Shown one piece after another: positions 1 to 8,142 of a DNA stretch of 64,000 nt (position 1 is its first letter; every line of letters begins with the position of its first letter). The DNA is from Jidongwangia harbinensis. GTDB lineage: Bacteria; Actinomycetota; Actinomycetes; Mycobacteriales; Micromonosporaceae. Location of the stretch: NCBI RefSeq assembly GCF_020216025.1, contig NZ_JAIWNC010000024.1:119133-183132 (forward strand). The letters are read 5' to 3'. A model generated the notes under the pieces. It was not told the DNA's origin, did not search any database, and worked only from the letters and a program-made list of their open reading frames with translations. The translations under genes and the position numbers were made by a program.

Positions 1-1119
1 TCCGACCTGCCGTTCTACATGACGTTCCCGATGTTCACGCCGATCCCGAAGGCGAAGGACACCAAGCAGGAGTACAAGAACAAGCCGCTGGCCACCGGCC
101 CGTACATGTTCGACACGTTCCAGCCGGGCACCCAGCTCAAGCTCAAGCGCAACCCGAACTGGGTCGCCGCCACCGACCCGGTGCGCCACGACTACCCGGA
201 CGCCTGGGAGTTCAACTGGGGCGTGGAGCTGGTCAAGAGCCAGACCGCCGTGCTGAACAGCAACGGCAAGGACGCCAACGCGATCAACTACGACGAGCTG
301 GACGCCTCGCTGATCCCGCAGATCCAGGCCGGCAAGCAGTCCCAGCTGGTCCAGGGTGAGAGCTCCTGCACGCTGGTGGTGCAGATGGACACCCGCAAGA
401 TCCCGCTGGAGGTCCGCAAGGCGATCGCCAAGGCGTACCCGAACGACCAGATCTGGAAGGCCGCCGGCCTCAACGAGTACGTCGCGGAGCCGGCCAGCAC
501 GGTCATGCCGCCGAGCGTCCAGGGTTACCAGAAGTACGCCCCGGTCCCGGACCTGACCGGCACCGGCCCCGGCGACCCCGCCGCGGCCAAGCAGATGCTG
601 GAAGCGGCCGGCAAGCTCGGCTTCGAGGTCAGCTGGTTCTTCGACAACACCAAGCCGATCCCGCAGCAGACCAGCCAGATCCGCGCCGACGCGCTGACCA
701 AGGCCGGCTTCAAGGTCAAGCCGATCGGTGTGGCCACCGCCGAGCTGCGCGCCAAGCTCGGTGACTACAAGGCTCCGGTCAACCTCGGCCAGAGCCCGTC
801 CGGCTGGTGCTCGGACTGGCCGACCGGCTCCTCCTGGTTCCCGGTGCTGTTCCAGACGCACAGCATCGAGGACGGCCAGAGCTGGGGCATGCTGGCCGAC
901 AAGGCCCTCGACAAGGAGATCGACGACATCGCCAACCTGCCGGCCACGGAAGCGACCGGCAAGTGGGCCGCGATGGACAAGAAGATCATGGAGCAGTACG
1001 TCGCCATCCCGCGGTACTACGACAAGATGGCCGTCGTGCAGGGCAGCAACATCGGCACCACCATCGGTGACCCCACCATGGGCATGCCGTCCTTCATCGA
1101 CATGTACCTGAAGAGCTGA
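1..1119 (+). CDS. ABC transporter family 5 substrate-binding protein, 5'-truncated by window edge
   Basis: The reading frame is open from base 1, so the signal peptide, lipobox and N-terminal lobe lie outside the window; 372 residues are visible. The sequence has the texture of SBP_bac_5 (DppA/OppA-like) proteins: an early stretch reading GPYMFDTFQPG, a central VVQMDTRKIPLEVRKAIAKA block, and a C-terminal region rich in W/Y ending at the domain end. Such extracytoplasmic proteins bind peptides, nickel chelates or oligosaccharides and hand them to a DppBC-type permease. A strong hairpin follows the stop and the permease and two ATPase genes are downstream on the same strand. The ligand cannot be read from sequence, but a CBM6 protein at the operon end hints at carbohydrate. 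Confidence 0.9.
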   Translation, partial: SDLPFYMTFPMFTPIPKAKDTKQEYKNKPLATGPYMFDTFQPGTQLKLKRNPNWVAATDPVRHDYPDAWEFNWGVELVKSQTAVLNSNGKDANAINYDELDASLIPQIQAGKQSQLVQGESSCTLVVQMDTRKIPLEVRKAIAKAYPNDQIWKAAGLNEYVAEPASTVMPPSVQGYQKYAPVPDLTGTGPGDPAAAKQMLEAAGKLGFEVSWFFDNTKPIPQQTSQIRADALTKAGFKVKPIGVATAELRAKLGDYKAPVNLGQSPSGWCSDWPTGSSWFPVLFQTHSIEDGQSWGMLADKALDKEIDDIANLPATEATGKWAAMDKKIMEQYVAIPRYYDKMAVVQGSNIGTTIGDPTMGMPSFIDMYLKS

Positions 1120-1136
1120 CGCTCCTCAGTTAGCCC

Positions 1137-1184
1137 GGTCCGCGGTGGTCCGCTCTGCCCCGGCAGATCGGACCACCGCGGACC
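1137..1184 (+). promoter_or_regulatory. Perfect 16-bp intercistronic stem-loop
   Basis: GGTCCGCGGTGGTCCG (1137-1152) is the exact reverse complement of 1169-1184, with a 16-base loop. There is no U-tract after it, so a full intrinsic terminator is not implied. Lying between the binding-protein gene and the permease gene, it fits a 3'-end stabiliser or partial attenuator that would give more binding protein than membrane components, a pattern known for other ABC operons. The role is inferred; the stem is seen. Confidence 0.75.
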
Positions 1185-1226
1185 GTAAGACCTCCCCTTC
1201 CCCTTGGACCTGCGCAGGAGCTAGCG

Positions 1227-2204
1227 GTGCTGCTGTACATCCTTCGACGCGTCGTGAGCGCGATCTCCGTCGTCGTCGTCACCCTGGTGGCCAGCTTCGC
1301 GCTGTTCTTCCTCGCGCCCACCGACCCGGCCGGCGTGATCTGCGGCCCGCGCTGCACCCCGGAACGCCTGGCCGACATCGAGGCCAGCCTCGACCTGGAC
1401 AAGCCCGCCGTCCAGCAGATCGGCCTCTACATGAAGGGCCTGGTCGTCGGCCGCGACTACACCGCCGGCGGCGTTACCACGCATTGCCCGGCGCCGTGCA
1501 TGGGCTACTCCTACACGCTGGGCCAGCCGGTCACCAAGCTGCTCGCCCAGGCGATCCCGGTCACCATCTCGATCGTCATCGGCGGCGCGGTGGTCTACCT
1601 GACCATCGGCATCATGGCCGGTACCATCGCCGCCCAGCATCGAGGGACCACGCTGGACCGGATCACGGTCGGTTCCACGCTGATCATCGCCTCGTTCCCG
1701 TACTTCGTCTTCGCGCTGCTCGTGGCGCTGTACGCGACGTTCCTGCCGGAATCGCAGTACACCCCGTTCCTGGAGGATCCGATAGCCTGGGCCAGCGGTC
1801 TGCTCACCGCCTGGCTGTGCGTCGGTGTCACGAACGCGGCGTCGTACACCCGGTACTCCCGAGCCTCGATGATCGAGTCGCTGGGCCAGGACTTCGTCCG
1901 GACCGCCCGGTCCAAGGGCATCACGCGCCGCCGGGTGGTGTACCGCCACGGCCTGCGCGCGGCCCTCACCCCGGTCGCCACGATCTTCGGCATCGACCTG
2001 GCGTTCCAGCTCACCGGCGCGATCTTCACCGAGAGCATCTTCGGACTGCCCGGCATCGGCCTGCTCACGCTGCGCGCCTTCGGCCAGTACGACCTGCCGG
2101 TCCTGATGGGCGGCGTGCTGGTCGGCTCGGCCGTGCTGGTCACCATGAACCTCGTCGTGGACATTCTGTACACGTTCCTCGACCCCCGCGTACGGCTCGG
2201 ATGA
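1227..2204 (+). CDS. ABC transporter permease, DppB/OppB type
   Basis: This 325-residue integral membrane protein starts at GTG with a CAGGAG ribosome site 6 bases upstream. The N-terminus (LLYILRRVVSAISVVVVTLV) is the typical first helix of DppB-type permeases, followed by a periplasmic insert of about 85 residues and further hydrophobic helices. The ATPase-coupling EAA loop is visible at about residues 215-232 (ESLGQDFVRTARSKGI). It would pair with a second, DppC-type permease to form the translocation pore. No dppC-like gene lies between this gene and the ATPase genes, so the partner is probably encoded upstream of the window, an order seen in actinomycetes. Confidence 0.9.
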   Translation: MLLYILRRVVSAISVVVVTLVASFALFFLAPTDPAGVICGPRCTPERLADIEASLDLDKPAVQQIGLYMKGLVVGRDYTAGGVTTHCPAPCMGYSYTLGQPVTKLLAQAIPVTISIVIGGAVVYLTIGIMAGTIAAQHRGTTLDRITVGSTLIIASFPYFVFALLVALYATFLPESQYTPFLEDPIAWASGLLTAWLCVGVTNAASYTRYSRASMIESLGQDFVRTARSKGITRRRVVYRHGLRAALTPVATIFGIDLAFQLTGAIFTESIFGLPGIGLLTLRAFGQYDLPVLMGGVLVGSAVLVTMNLVVDILYTFLDPRVRLG

Positions 2205-2310
2205 GCCACCCGCACCCGGACAGATCCGCACCACGCACGACGGCCCCCGGCGTGAGCGACTGCACCGCAGCGCAGCAAGGGCCAGGAGCGCACGCCAGAG
2301 GAGGGACCGC

Positions 2311-3399
2311 ATGAGCGACCAGACGATCCGGGCACCGCAGACCGTGACCCGCACGGCGCGCCCCCGCGACGAGAACGAGGAGCCGTACCTCGAGGTCACC
2401 GACCTGCAGGTGCAGTTCCCCACCGCGGACGGCATGGTGCAGGCGGTCCAGGGACTCAGCTACCGGCTGCCGCTGCGCCGCACGCTGGCGATCGTCGGCG
2501 AGTCCGGGTCCGGCAAGAGCGTGTCGAGCATGGCCGTGATGGGCCTGCACGACACCAAGACGGCCCGGATCTCCGGCTCGATCAAGGTCGGCGGGCGCGA
2601 GATCGTCGGCATGAGCGAGAAGGACCTGGAGGAGTTCCGGGGCGCCGACGCCGCGATGATCTTCCAGGACCCGCAGTCGTCGCTGCACCCGTACTTCACC
2701 ATCGGCGACCAGATCATGGAGTCGTACCGGGCGCACCACAACGTGTCCAAGCGCAAGGCCAAGGACCGCGCGATCGAGATGCTGGACCGGGTGGGCATCC
2801 CCAACCCGCAGCGCCGGGTCAGCCAGTTCCCGCACGAGTTCTCCGGCGGCATGCGCCAGCGCGCGATGATCGCGATGGCGCTGGTCAACGACCCGAAGCT
2901 GCTGATCGCGGACGAGCCGACCACGGCGCTGGACGTCACCGTGCAGGCGCAGATCCTGGACCTGATCGCCGACCTGCAGCGCGACTTCGGCTCCGCGGTC
3001 GTGTTCATCACCCACGACCTGGGCGTGGTGGCCGAGATCGCGGACGACATCCTGGTGATGTACGCGGGCAACGCGGTCGAGCACGGCCCGGTCGACAAGA
3101 TCCTCGGCCGGCCGCTGCACCCGTACTCCTGGGGCCTGATGGAAAGCATCCCGGCCCTGACCGGGGAACCGCAGCCCCTGCACCCGATCCCCGGTGCCCC
3201 GCCGAGCCTGCTCGCCGTGCCCAGCGGCTGCCCGTTCCACCCGCGCTGTGAGTTCAAGGACCGGGTGGCCGGCGATCTGTGCCGGACCTTGAAGCCGGAG
3301 CTGATCCCGCGGACCATCGATCAGGGCCGGGCGTCCCGCTGTCACCTCAAGGAGCCCGACCGGGTGTTCGATACCGAAATCCTCCCCCGGCTGCCGTAA
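2311..3399 (+). CDS. ABC transporter ATP-binding protein, DppD/OppD type
   Basis: This 362-residue ATPase starts at ATG behind a strong GAGGAGGG site. Walker A (GESGSGKS) is at about residues 63-70, the ABC signature (FSGGMRQR) at about 177-184 and Walker B (LLIADEPTTALD) near 200. The C-terminus holds the oligopeptide-transporter extension with the cysteine-containing GCPFHPRCEF motif near residue 307. It energises the importer together with the following ATPase. The gap to the next start is only 11 bases, indicating one transcript. Confidence 0.93.
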   Translation: MSDQTIRAPQTVTRTARPRDENEEPYLEVTDLQVQFPTADGMVQAVQGLSYRLPLRRTLAIVGESGSGKSVSSMAVMGLHDTKTARISGSIKVGGREIVGMSEKDLEEFRGADAAMIFQDPQSSLHPYFTIGDQIMESYRAHHNVSKRKAKDRAIEMLDRVGIPNPQRRVSQFPHEFSGGMRQRAMIAMALVNDPKLLIADEPTTALDVTVQAQILDLIADLQRDFGSAVVFITHDLGVVAEIADDILVMYAGNAVEHGPVDKILGRPLHPYSWGLMESIPALTGEPQPLHPIPGAPPSLLAVPSGCPFHPRCEFKDRVAGDLCRTLKPELIPRTIDQGRASRCHLKEPDRVFDTEILPRLP

Positions 3400-3410
3400 G
3401 GACCACGACC

Positions 3411-4472
3411 ATGAGCATCGCGACCGAGACCTCCGGGTCGGGCGTACCGCAGCGGGCGGACGCTCCGCTGCTGCAGCTGGAGAACCTCGCCATGCACTTC
3501 AAGACCAGTGGCGATGGTCTGCTGTTCCGGGGCACCAAGTGGGTGCAGGCGGTGGACGGCGTCAACCTCACCGTGCACGCCGGGGAGACGCTGGGCCTGG
3601 TCGGTGAGTCCGGCTGCGGCAAGTCCACCACCGCCCGGCTGATCACCCGGCTGCTGGAGCCGACCGCCGGGAAGATCCTGTACCAGGGCAACGACATCGC
3701 GCACCTCAACGAGCGCAAAATGCGGCCGTTCCGCCGGGAGATCCAACTGATCTTCCAGGACCCGTTCTCGTCGCTGAACCCGCGGCACACCGTCGGCACA
3801 ATCGTGGGCACCGCGCTGCGCACCCACGGCATGGTGGACAAGCACGGCGAGCTGCGGCGCGTGCAGGAACTGCTGGAGATGGTCGGCCTCAACCCCGAGC
3901 ACTACAACCGCTACCCGCACGAGTTCTCCGGCGGCCAGCGCCAGCGCATCGGCATCGCCCGCGCCCTGGCCACCCAACCGAAGATCATCGTGGCGGACGA
4001 GCCGGTCAGTGCGCTGGACGTGTCGATCCAGGCCCAGGTGATGAACCTGCTGGAGAACCTGCGCAAGGAACTCGGCATCGCGTTCGTGTTCATCGCGCAC
4101 GACCTCGGCGTGGTGCGGCACTTCTGCGACCGGGTCGCGGTCATATACCTGGGCCGGGTGGTCGAGGAGGGCCCGCGGGACTCGCTGTACCAGAAGCCGC
4201 AGCACCCGTACACCCAGGCGCTGCTGTCCGCGGTGCCGGACATCGGCGTGGTCCGCGGCGTGCCGCCGAAGTCGCGGATCCGCCTGGTCGGCGACGTACC
4301 GAGCCCGGTCGACCCGCCGTCCGGCTGCCGGTTCCGGACCCGCTGCTGGAAGGCCCAGGACATCTGTGCCCAGGTGGACCCGCCGCTCGACCTCAAGGCG
4401 CCGAACCAGCGCGCGGCCTGCCACTTCGCCGAGCCACCGGCCGAGCCGATCGTCGCCGAGGTTCCGGCCTGA
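3411..4472 (+). CDS. ABC transporter ATP-binding protein, DppF/OppF type
   Basis: This 353-residue second ATPase of the importer starts at the ATG at 3411, preceded by a TAAGGA site that overlaps the upstream stop; longer in-frame extension would run inside dppD and is not needed. Walker A (GESGCGKS) is at about residues 65-72, the signature (FSGGQRQR) at about 172-179 and Walker B (IIVADEPVSALD) near 193. The extension motif GCRFRTRC follows near residue 305. DppF-type ATPases form a heterodimer with DppD-type partners. The next gene begins 4 bases after its stop codon. Confidence 0.93.
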   Translation: MSIATETSGSGVPQRADAPLLQLENLAMHFKTSGDGLLFRGTKWVQAVDGVNLTVHAGETLGLVGESGCGKSTTARLITRLLEPTAGKILYQGNDIAHLNERKMRPFRREIQLIFQDPFSSLNPRHTVGTIVGTALRTHGMVDKHGELRRVQELLEMVGLNPEHYNRYPHEFSGGQRQRIGIARALATQPKIIVADEPVSALDVSIQAQVMNLLENLRKELGIAFVFIAHDLGVVRHFCDRVAVIYLGRVVEEGPRDSLYQKPQHPYTQALLSAVPDIGVVRGVPPKSRIRLVGDVPSPVDPPSGCRFRTRCWKAQDICAQVDPPLDLKAPNQRAACHFAEPPAEPIVAEVPA

Positions 4473-4475
4473 GCC

Positions 4476-5120
4476 GTGCCCACCACGGTCTACCGGTCCC
4501 GATGGCGGACCACCCGGAGCCGGCTGCTGATCGCGGCCGCGGTGCTGGCGCTCATCCTCGCCGGCTACCTCGTCGGGCGCGCGCAGTCGTCGGACCCGGC
4601 GGTGTCCGCGCCGCCCCCGCCACCACCGTCCCCGGCCGAGTCGCCGGCCGGGTCGCCGGCCGGGTCGGCGGCGCCGTCCTCGGAGCCGGCGGCGTCCGCG
4701 CCGGTGGCCGGTGTGGACGCGTACGGTCGGCTGGAGGCCGAGAACGCCGCCGCGGTGTCCGGGATCGAGATGGAGGACACCGCGGACTCCGGCGGCGGGC
4801 GGAACGCCGGCTGGATCAACAACGGCGACTGGCTCCGCTTCGACCAGGTGAACTTCGGTGACACGGCGCCCGCGTCGGTGCAGGTGCGGCTGGCATCCGA
4901 GGCAACCGCGGGCGGGCGGCTGGAGATCCGCCTGGACGACCCGGCGGCCGCGCCGGTGGCCACGTTGACCACCGCACACACCGGCGGATGGCAGAACTGG
5001 CGCACCGAGGTCACCGACGTGAGCCCGGTGACCGGGATGCACACCGTGTTCGTCACGTTCGGCAACGACCGGCCGGACGACTTCCTGAACCTGAACTGGC
5101 TGACCTTCCGCCGCGAGTAG
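4476..5120 (+). CDS. Membrane-anchored CBM6-like carbohydrate-binding protein
   Basis: This 214-residue protein starts at GTG three bases after the dppF-type stop. A basic N-terminus is followed by one hydrophobic segment (about residues 17-36, LLIAAAVLALILAGYLVG), then a Pro/Ala/Ser/Gly linker to about residue 78, then a beta-rich module resembling carbohydrate-binding module family 6: it begins RLEAENAA, contains NAGWINNGDWLRFDQVNFG and ends LNLNWLTFRRE. Expected topology is an anchored extracellular module. No catalytic domain is present. Placement in the transporter operon suggests it captures sugars at the cell surface for uptake; this is inference from context, since the ATPases and permease alone look like peptide importers. 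Confidence 0.75.
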   Translation: MPTTVYRSRWRTTRSRLLIAAAVLALILAGYLVGRAQSSDPAVSAPPPPPPSPAESPAGSPAGSAAPSSEPAASAPVAGVDAYGRLEAENAAAVSGIEMEDTADSGGGRNAGWINNGDWLRFDQVNFGDTAPASVQVRLASEATAGGRLEIRLDDPAAAPVATLTTAHTGGWQNWRTEVTDVSPVTGMHTVFVTFGNDRPDDFLNLNWLTFRRE

Positions 5121-5153
5121 GACGCGCGTCGCGGCCCGGTCACCACCGGTCCG

Positions 5154-5579
5154 TTACGCCAGGCGGAAGTCGGCGTAGTCGAAGCCCGGCGCCACCACGC
5201 AACTCACCAGGACCGGCTCCGGACCGGCCGGTTCGGCGTCCTGCCAGACCCCGGCCGGCACCAGCGCCTGCGGCCGGTCCGGGCCGAGCCGGATCGCCCC
5301 GGTCGCGGCCGGCGCGTCGCCGTCGCCGCCGAGGCGCAGGTCCAGGGGGCCGCCGGCGTGCCAGAACCACAGCTCGTCCGAGGCCACCACGTGCCAGGCC
5401 GAACGCTCACCCGGGTGCAGCGCGAAGTAGATGGCGGTGGCGGTGGCGCGCGGTCCGGCGTACCCCTCGGGGTGGATCGTGGTCGCGGACCGGAAGGTCT
5501 CGCGGAACCAGCCGCCCTCCGGGTGTGGCTGGAGGTCGAACTGCTCGGCGAACGCGGGGCGGGATGTCATGCCGGCCAT
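5154..5579 (-). CDS. Cupin_5 (DUF985) family protein
   Basis: A single-domain beta-barrel protein of about 141 residues. The family's hallmark run is present: LQPHPEGGWFRETFRS, then TAIYFALHPGERSAWHVV and SDELWFWHAGGPL. Members resemble yeast YML079w, have a sugar-epimerase-like cupin fold, and mostly lack a proven reaction. A GGGAGG site precedes three possible starts (5582, 5579 and 5570); 5579 gives the best spacing. The gene is divergent from dinB and both promoters share the short region carrying the SOS-like box. Confidence 0.85.
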   Translation of the reverse strand: MAGMTSRPAFAEQFDLQPHPEGGWFRETFRSATTIHPEGYAGPRATATAIYFALHPGERSAWHVVASDELWFWHAGGPLDLRLGGDGDAPAATGAIRLGPDRPQALVPAGVWQDAEPAGPEPVLVSCVVAPGFDYADFRLA

Positions 5580-5597
5580 CATCCAACCTCCCGTCAT

Positions 5598-5613
5598 TCG
5601 AACATGTGTGCGA
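5598..5613 (+). promoter_or_regulatory. SOS-like LexA operator upstream of dinB
   Basis: The 16-mer TCGAACATGTGTGCGA matches the actinobacterial/Gram-positive LexA consensus TCGAAC-N4-GTTCGA with one mismatch, in the right arm. It ends 10 bases before the dinB ATG, where repressor would block transcription or initiation. The site is seen; LexA binding is inferred from the known consensus and the DNA-damage function of the downstream gene. Confidence 0.65.
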
Positions 5614-5623
5614 GAATCTCGCG

Positions 5624-6814
5624 ATGGATCACGCCACGATCCTGCACGCCGACCTGGATTCCTTCTACGCGTCGGTCGAGCAGCGCGACGACCCCGGCCT
5701 GCGTGGGCGGCCGGTGCTGGTCGGCATGGGCGTGGTCCTGGCGGCGAGCTACGAGGCGAAGGCCCAGGGGGTACGCACACCGATGGGGCTCGCCGCGGCG
5801 CGGGCGCTGTGCCCGCGGGCGGTGGTGGTCCCGCCGCGGATGTCGGCGTACTCGAAGGCCAGCAAGGCGGTCTTCGCGGTGTTCCGGGACACCACGCCGA
5901 TCGTCGAGGGCATCTCCATCGACGAGGCGTTCCTCGACGTCGGCGGCCTGCTGAAGATCCGTGGCACGCCGGCCGACATCGCCGCGCGGTTGCGCGCCGA
6001 CGTGCGGCACCGGGTCGGGCTGCCGATCACGGTGGGCGTGGCCCGGACGAAATTCCTGGCCAAGGTGGCCAGCGGCGTGGGCAAGCCGGACGGACTGCTG
6101 GTGGTGCCGCCGGGCGAGGAGCTGGCGTTCCTGCATCCGCTGCCGATCGAGCGGCTCTGGGGCGTCGGCCCGGTGACCGCCGCCAAGCTGCGCGAGCGCC
6201 ACATCCACACGGTGGGGCACGTGGCCCGGGTGGGTGAGGCGGCGCTGGTGTCGATGCTCGGCACGCACGCCGGCCGGCATCTGCACGCGCTCGCCCACAA
6301 TCGCGACCCGCGCCGGGTCCGGGTGGGCCAGCGGCGCGGGTCGATCGGGTCGCAGTGCGCGCTGGGGCGCCGGCCGCGGCCGTTCGAGGAGATCGAGGCG
6401 ACGCTGGCCGCACTGGTCGACCGGGTGACCCGGCGGATGCGCGCGGCGGGCCGGGCCGGGCGCACGGTCACGCTGCGGCTGCGGTTCGCCGACTACACCC
6501 GGGCCACCCGGTCCCGCAGCATGGTGAAGGCGAGCATGCAGACCCGGGCGATCCTGGACACCGCCCGGTCGCTGCTGGCGGAGAACCGTCCGCTGATCGA
6601 CGAGCGCGGGCTGACCCTGGTGGGCGTGGCGGTCAGCAACCTGGACGGCGACGGCAACGTGCAGCTGGAGCTGCCGTTCCAGACGGCGCCGGACACCGAC
6701 CGGCTGGACACCGCGCTGGACGCGGTCCGGGACCGGTTCGGCGGCAAGGCGGTGACCCGGGCGGCGTCGCTGGGCCGCGACCTCAACCCGTCGGTCCCGA
6801 TCCTGTCGGACTGA
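5624..6814 (+). CDS. dinB: DNA polymerase IV (Y-family translesion polymerase)
   Basis: This 396-residue protein has the Y-family palm motifs: ADLDSFYASVEQ near the N-terminus (metal-binding Asp) and SIDEAF at about residues 98-103 (catalytic Asp-Glu). RTKFLAKVASGVGKPDG and a helix-hairpin-helix segment (IERLWGVGPVTAAKLRE) follow, then a little-finger domain. It extends primers past lesions with low fidelity. The ATG at 5624 has only a weak ribosome site, but homology begins right there. There is no clear C-terminal beta-clamp motif beyond a short QLELPF near residue 347, which may serve. The last 32 bases overlap the convergent DUF1479 gene. Confidence 0.93.
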   Translation: MDHATILHADLDSFYASVEQRDDPGLRGRPVLVGMGVVLAASYEAKAQGVRTPMGLAAARALCPRAVVVPPRMSAYSKASKAVFAVFRDTTPIVEGISIDEAFLDVGGLLKIRGTPADIAARLRADVRHRVGLPITVGVARTKFLAKVASGVGKPDGLLVVPPGEELAFLHPLPIERLWGVGPVTAAKLRERHIHTVGHVARVGEAALVSMLGTHAGRHLHALAHNRDPRRVRVGQRRGSIGSQCALGRRPRPFEEIEATLAALVDRVTRRMRAAGRAGRTVTLRLRFADYTRATRSRSMVKASMQTRAILDTARSLLAENRPLIDERGLTLVGVAVSNLDGDGNVQLELPFQTAPDTDRLDTALDAVRDRFGGKAVTRAASLGRDLNPSVPILSD

Positions 6815-8057
6815 CCGGCCGGCCGAGTCCGAGCTGCGCGCGCCCGGTCGCGTTGAGGTCGTCGACGGTGGGCCGGCCGGCCCAGTCCACCTCGTAGTCC
6901 TCGGCCGCGAAGTCGCTCGGGCTGACCCCGGTCCGGAACGCCGTGCCGCACCGTTCGGCGTAGGCGGCGTTCTTCGCGCAGTGCGGGCTGGCCGGGATGT
7001 ACATGACGTTGCCCCAGCCCTTCTGGTCACGGACCGGCCCGACCGAGTGGATCAGGTCGCCGTGCCACCAGACGGTGTCGCCGGGCTCGACCGCCGGGAT
7101 CGGGGTGAGGGCCGGCATCAGCACCGGATGCCACCTCTCGTCGACCGGGAGCGCCTGGCCGTTCGCGGCGCCGCACAGGTCGTCGTCGGCGACGTCGTCC
7201 TGCAGCGCCCGCAACAGCAGGTACGCCATGGCGGACGGGATCGGCACGGTGTGCAGCACGCCCTCGGTGGGCGCCATGTCGGACAGCGCGGTCCAGCCCT
7301 GGAAGGTACGGAACGCCGAGCACATCACGGTGGAGTCGTATTCGTGCACCTCGGTGCGGTAGGCGCCGTCCCACGGGTCGTAGGCGCCGGGGTCGCCGTC
7401 GAAGACGTGCCGGAACACCTGCTGGTACGCCGGCAGCAGCCAGCGCTCGACCGACCCGGAGTCGGTGTGCGCGGACAGCCCGCCGGAGCTGGTGCCGGGT
7501 TCGCGGCGGCGGACCCGGTCCGGGTACCCGGTGTCGCGGGCCGGGTCGAACCACACGCGCCCCTGCGACTCGTGTTTCCAGAACGAGTTGAGGAAGCCGC
7601 GCACGGCCACCATGGCGTCGTCGGAGCGGGCCTCCATCTGCGGGCCGGACCAGTAGATCGGGAAGATCGACGGCCGGGCCGCGGCCAGTCCGCCGAAGAT
7701 GCCGTCGTCGACGTAGCGGTACGTGCCGGCGAAGTCGTTGCGTTCCAGGTAGGACACCAGCTCGCGGTCCCACGCCTCGGCCCGCGCGCGCGGGAACGTG
7801 CCCTTGACCACCGCGCACCCGCGCCGCCGGATCGCCTCGATCTGCCGGGCCGGCACGGTGCCGGCCGCGATGTCGGCGAAGTGCACCACCGGCCAGATGT
7901 CCGCGCCGTCCGCCCGCCGCGCCACGATGTCCGCCACCTCGGCCCGCATCGCGTCCTCGGCCTGGCGGAAGGCGCCCGCCACGTCGCCGATCCGTGCGCG
8001 CAGCGCCGACTTGGTCTCCCGGATCGCCGCCGGTACGTCGGCCGGTGGGGTCGCCAT
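6783..8057 (-). CDS. DUF1479 (YbiU-like) family protein, predicted 2-oxoglutarate/Fe(II)-type oxygenase fold
   Basis: This 424-residue protein starts at ATG with a GGGAGG site 6 bases upstream. DUF1479 landmarks are visible: a conserved GCAVVKGTFPRARAEAW segment, RVWFDPARDTGYPDRVRRR, then SAHTDSGSVERWL (about residues 195-207) giving an HxD pair, and a later GDTVWWHGDLIHSVGP providing further histidines. This arrangement fits a double-stranded beta-helix iron site, though the substrate of the family is not known. It is divergent from a ROK regulator, which probably controls it. The 3' end overlaps dinB by 32 bases. Confidence 0.85.
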   Translation of the reverse strand: MATPPADVPAAIRETKSALRARIGDVAGAFRQAEDAMRAEVADIVARRADGADIWPVVHFADIAAGTVPARQIEAIRRRGCAVVKGTFPRARAEAWDRELVSYLERNDFAGTYRYVDDGIFGGLAAARPSIFPIYWSGPQMEARSDDAMVAVRGFLNSFWKHESQGRVWFDPARDTGYPDRVRRREPGTSSGGLSAHTDSGSVERWLLPAYQQVFRHVFDGDPGAYDPWDGAYRTEVHEYDSTVMCSAFRTFQGWTALSDMAPTEGVLHTVPIPSAMAYLLLRALQDDVADDDLCGAANGQALPVDERWHPVLMPALTPIPAVEPGDTVWWHGDLIHSVGPVRDQKGWGNVMYIPASPHCAKNAAYAERCGTAFRTGVSPSDFAAEDYEVDWAGRPTVDDLNATGRAQLGLGRPVSPTGSGPTG

Positions 8058-8083
8058 GTCTGCCTCCCGATTTAAGATGGTCA

Positions 8084-8111
8084 CCTAACTAGATGCTTCA
8101 ACTAAGGTAGG
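8084..8111. promoter_or_regulatory. Candidate operator between DUF1479 gene and ROK regulator
   Basis: CCTAACTAG (8084-8092) and CTAAGGTAGG (8102-8111) form an imperfect inverted repeat in a small AT-rich patch, also readable as two AACTA-containing direct repeats. Known ROK-type operators (for example for XylR) carry TTAGTT/AACTAA half-sites, so this is the likeliest control site for the divergent pair. Binding is inferred. Confidence 0.45.
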
Positions 8112-8142
8112 AGGTCGATCGGGAAGATCACAAGAGGTGACG

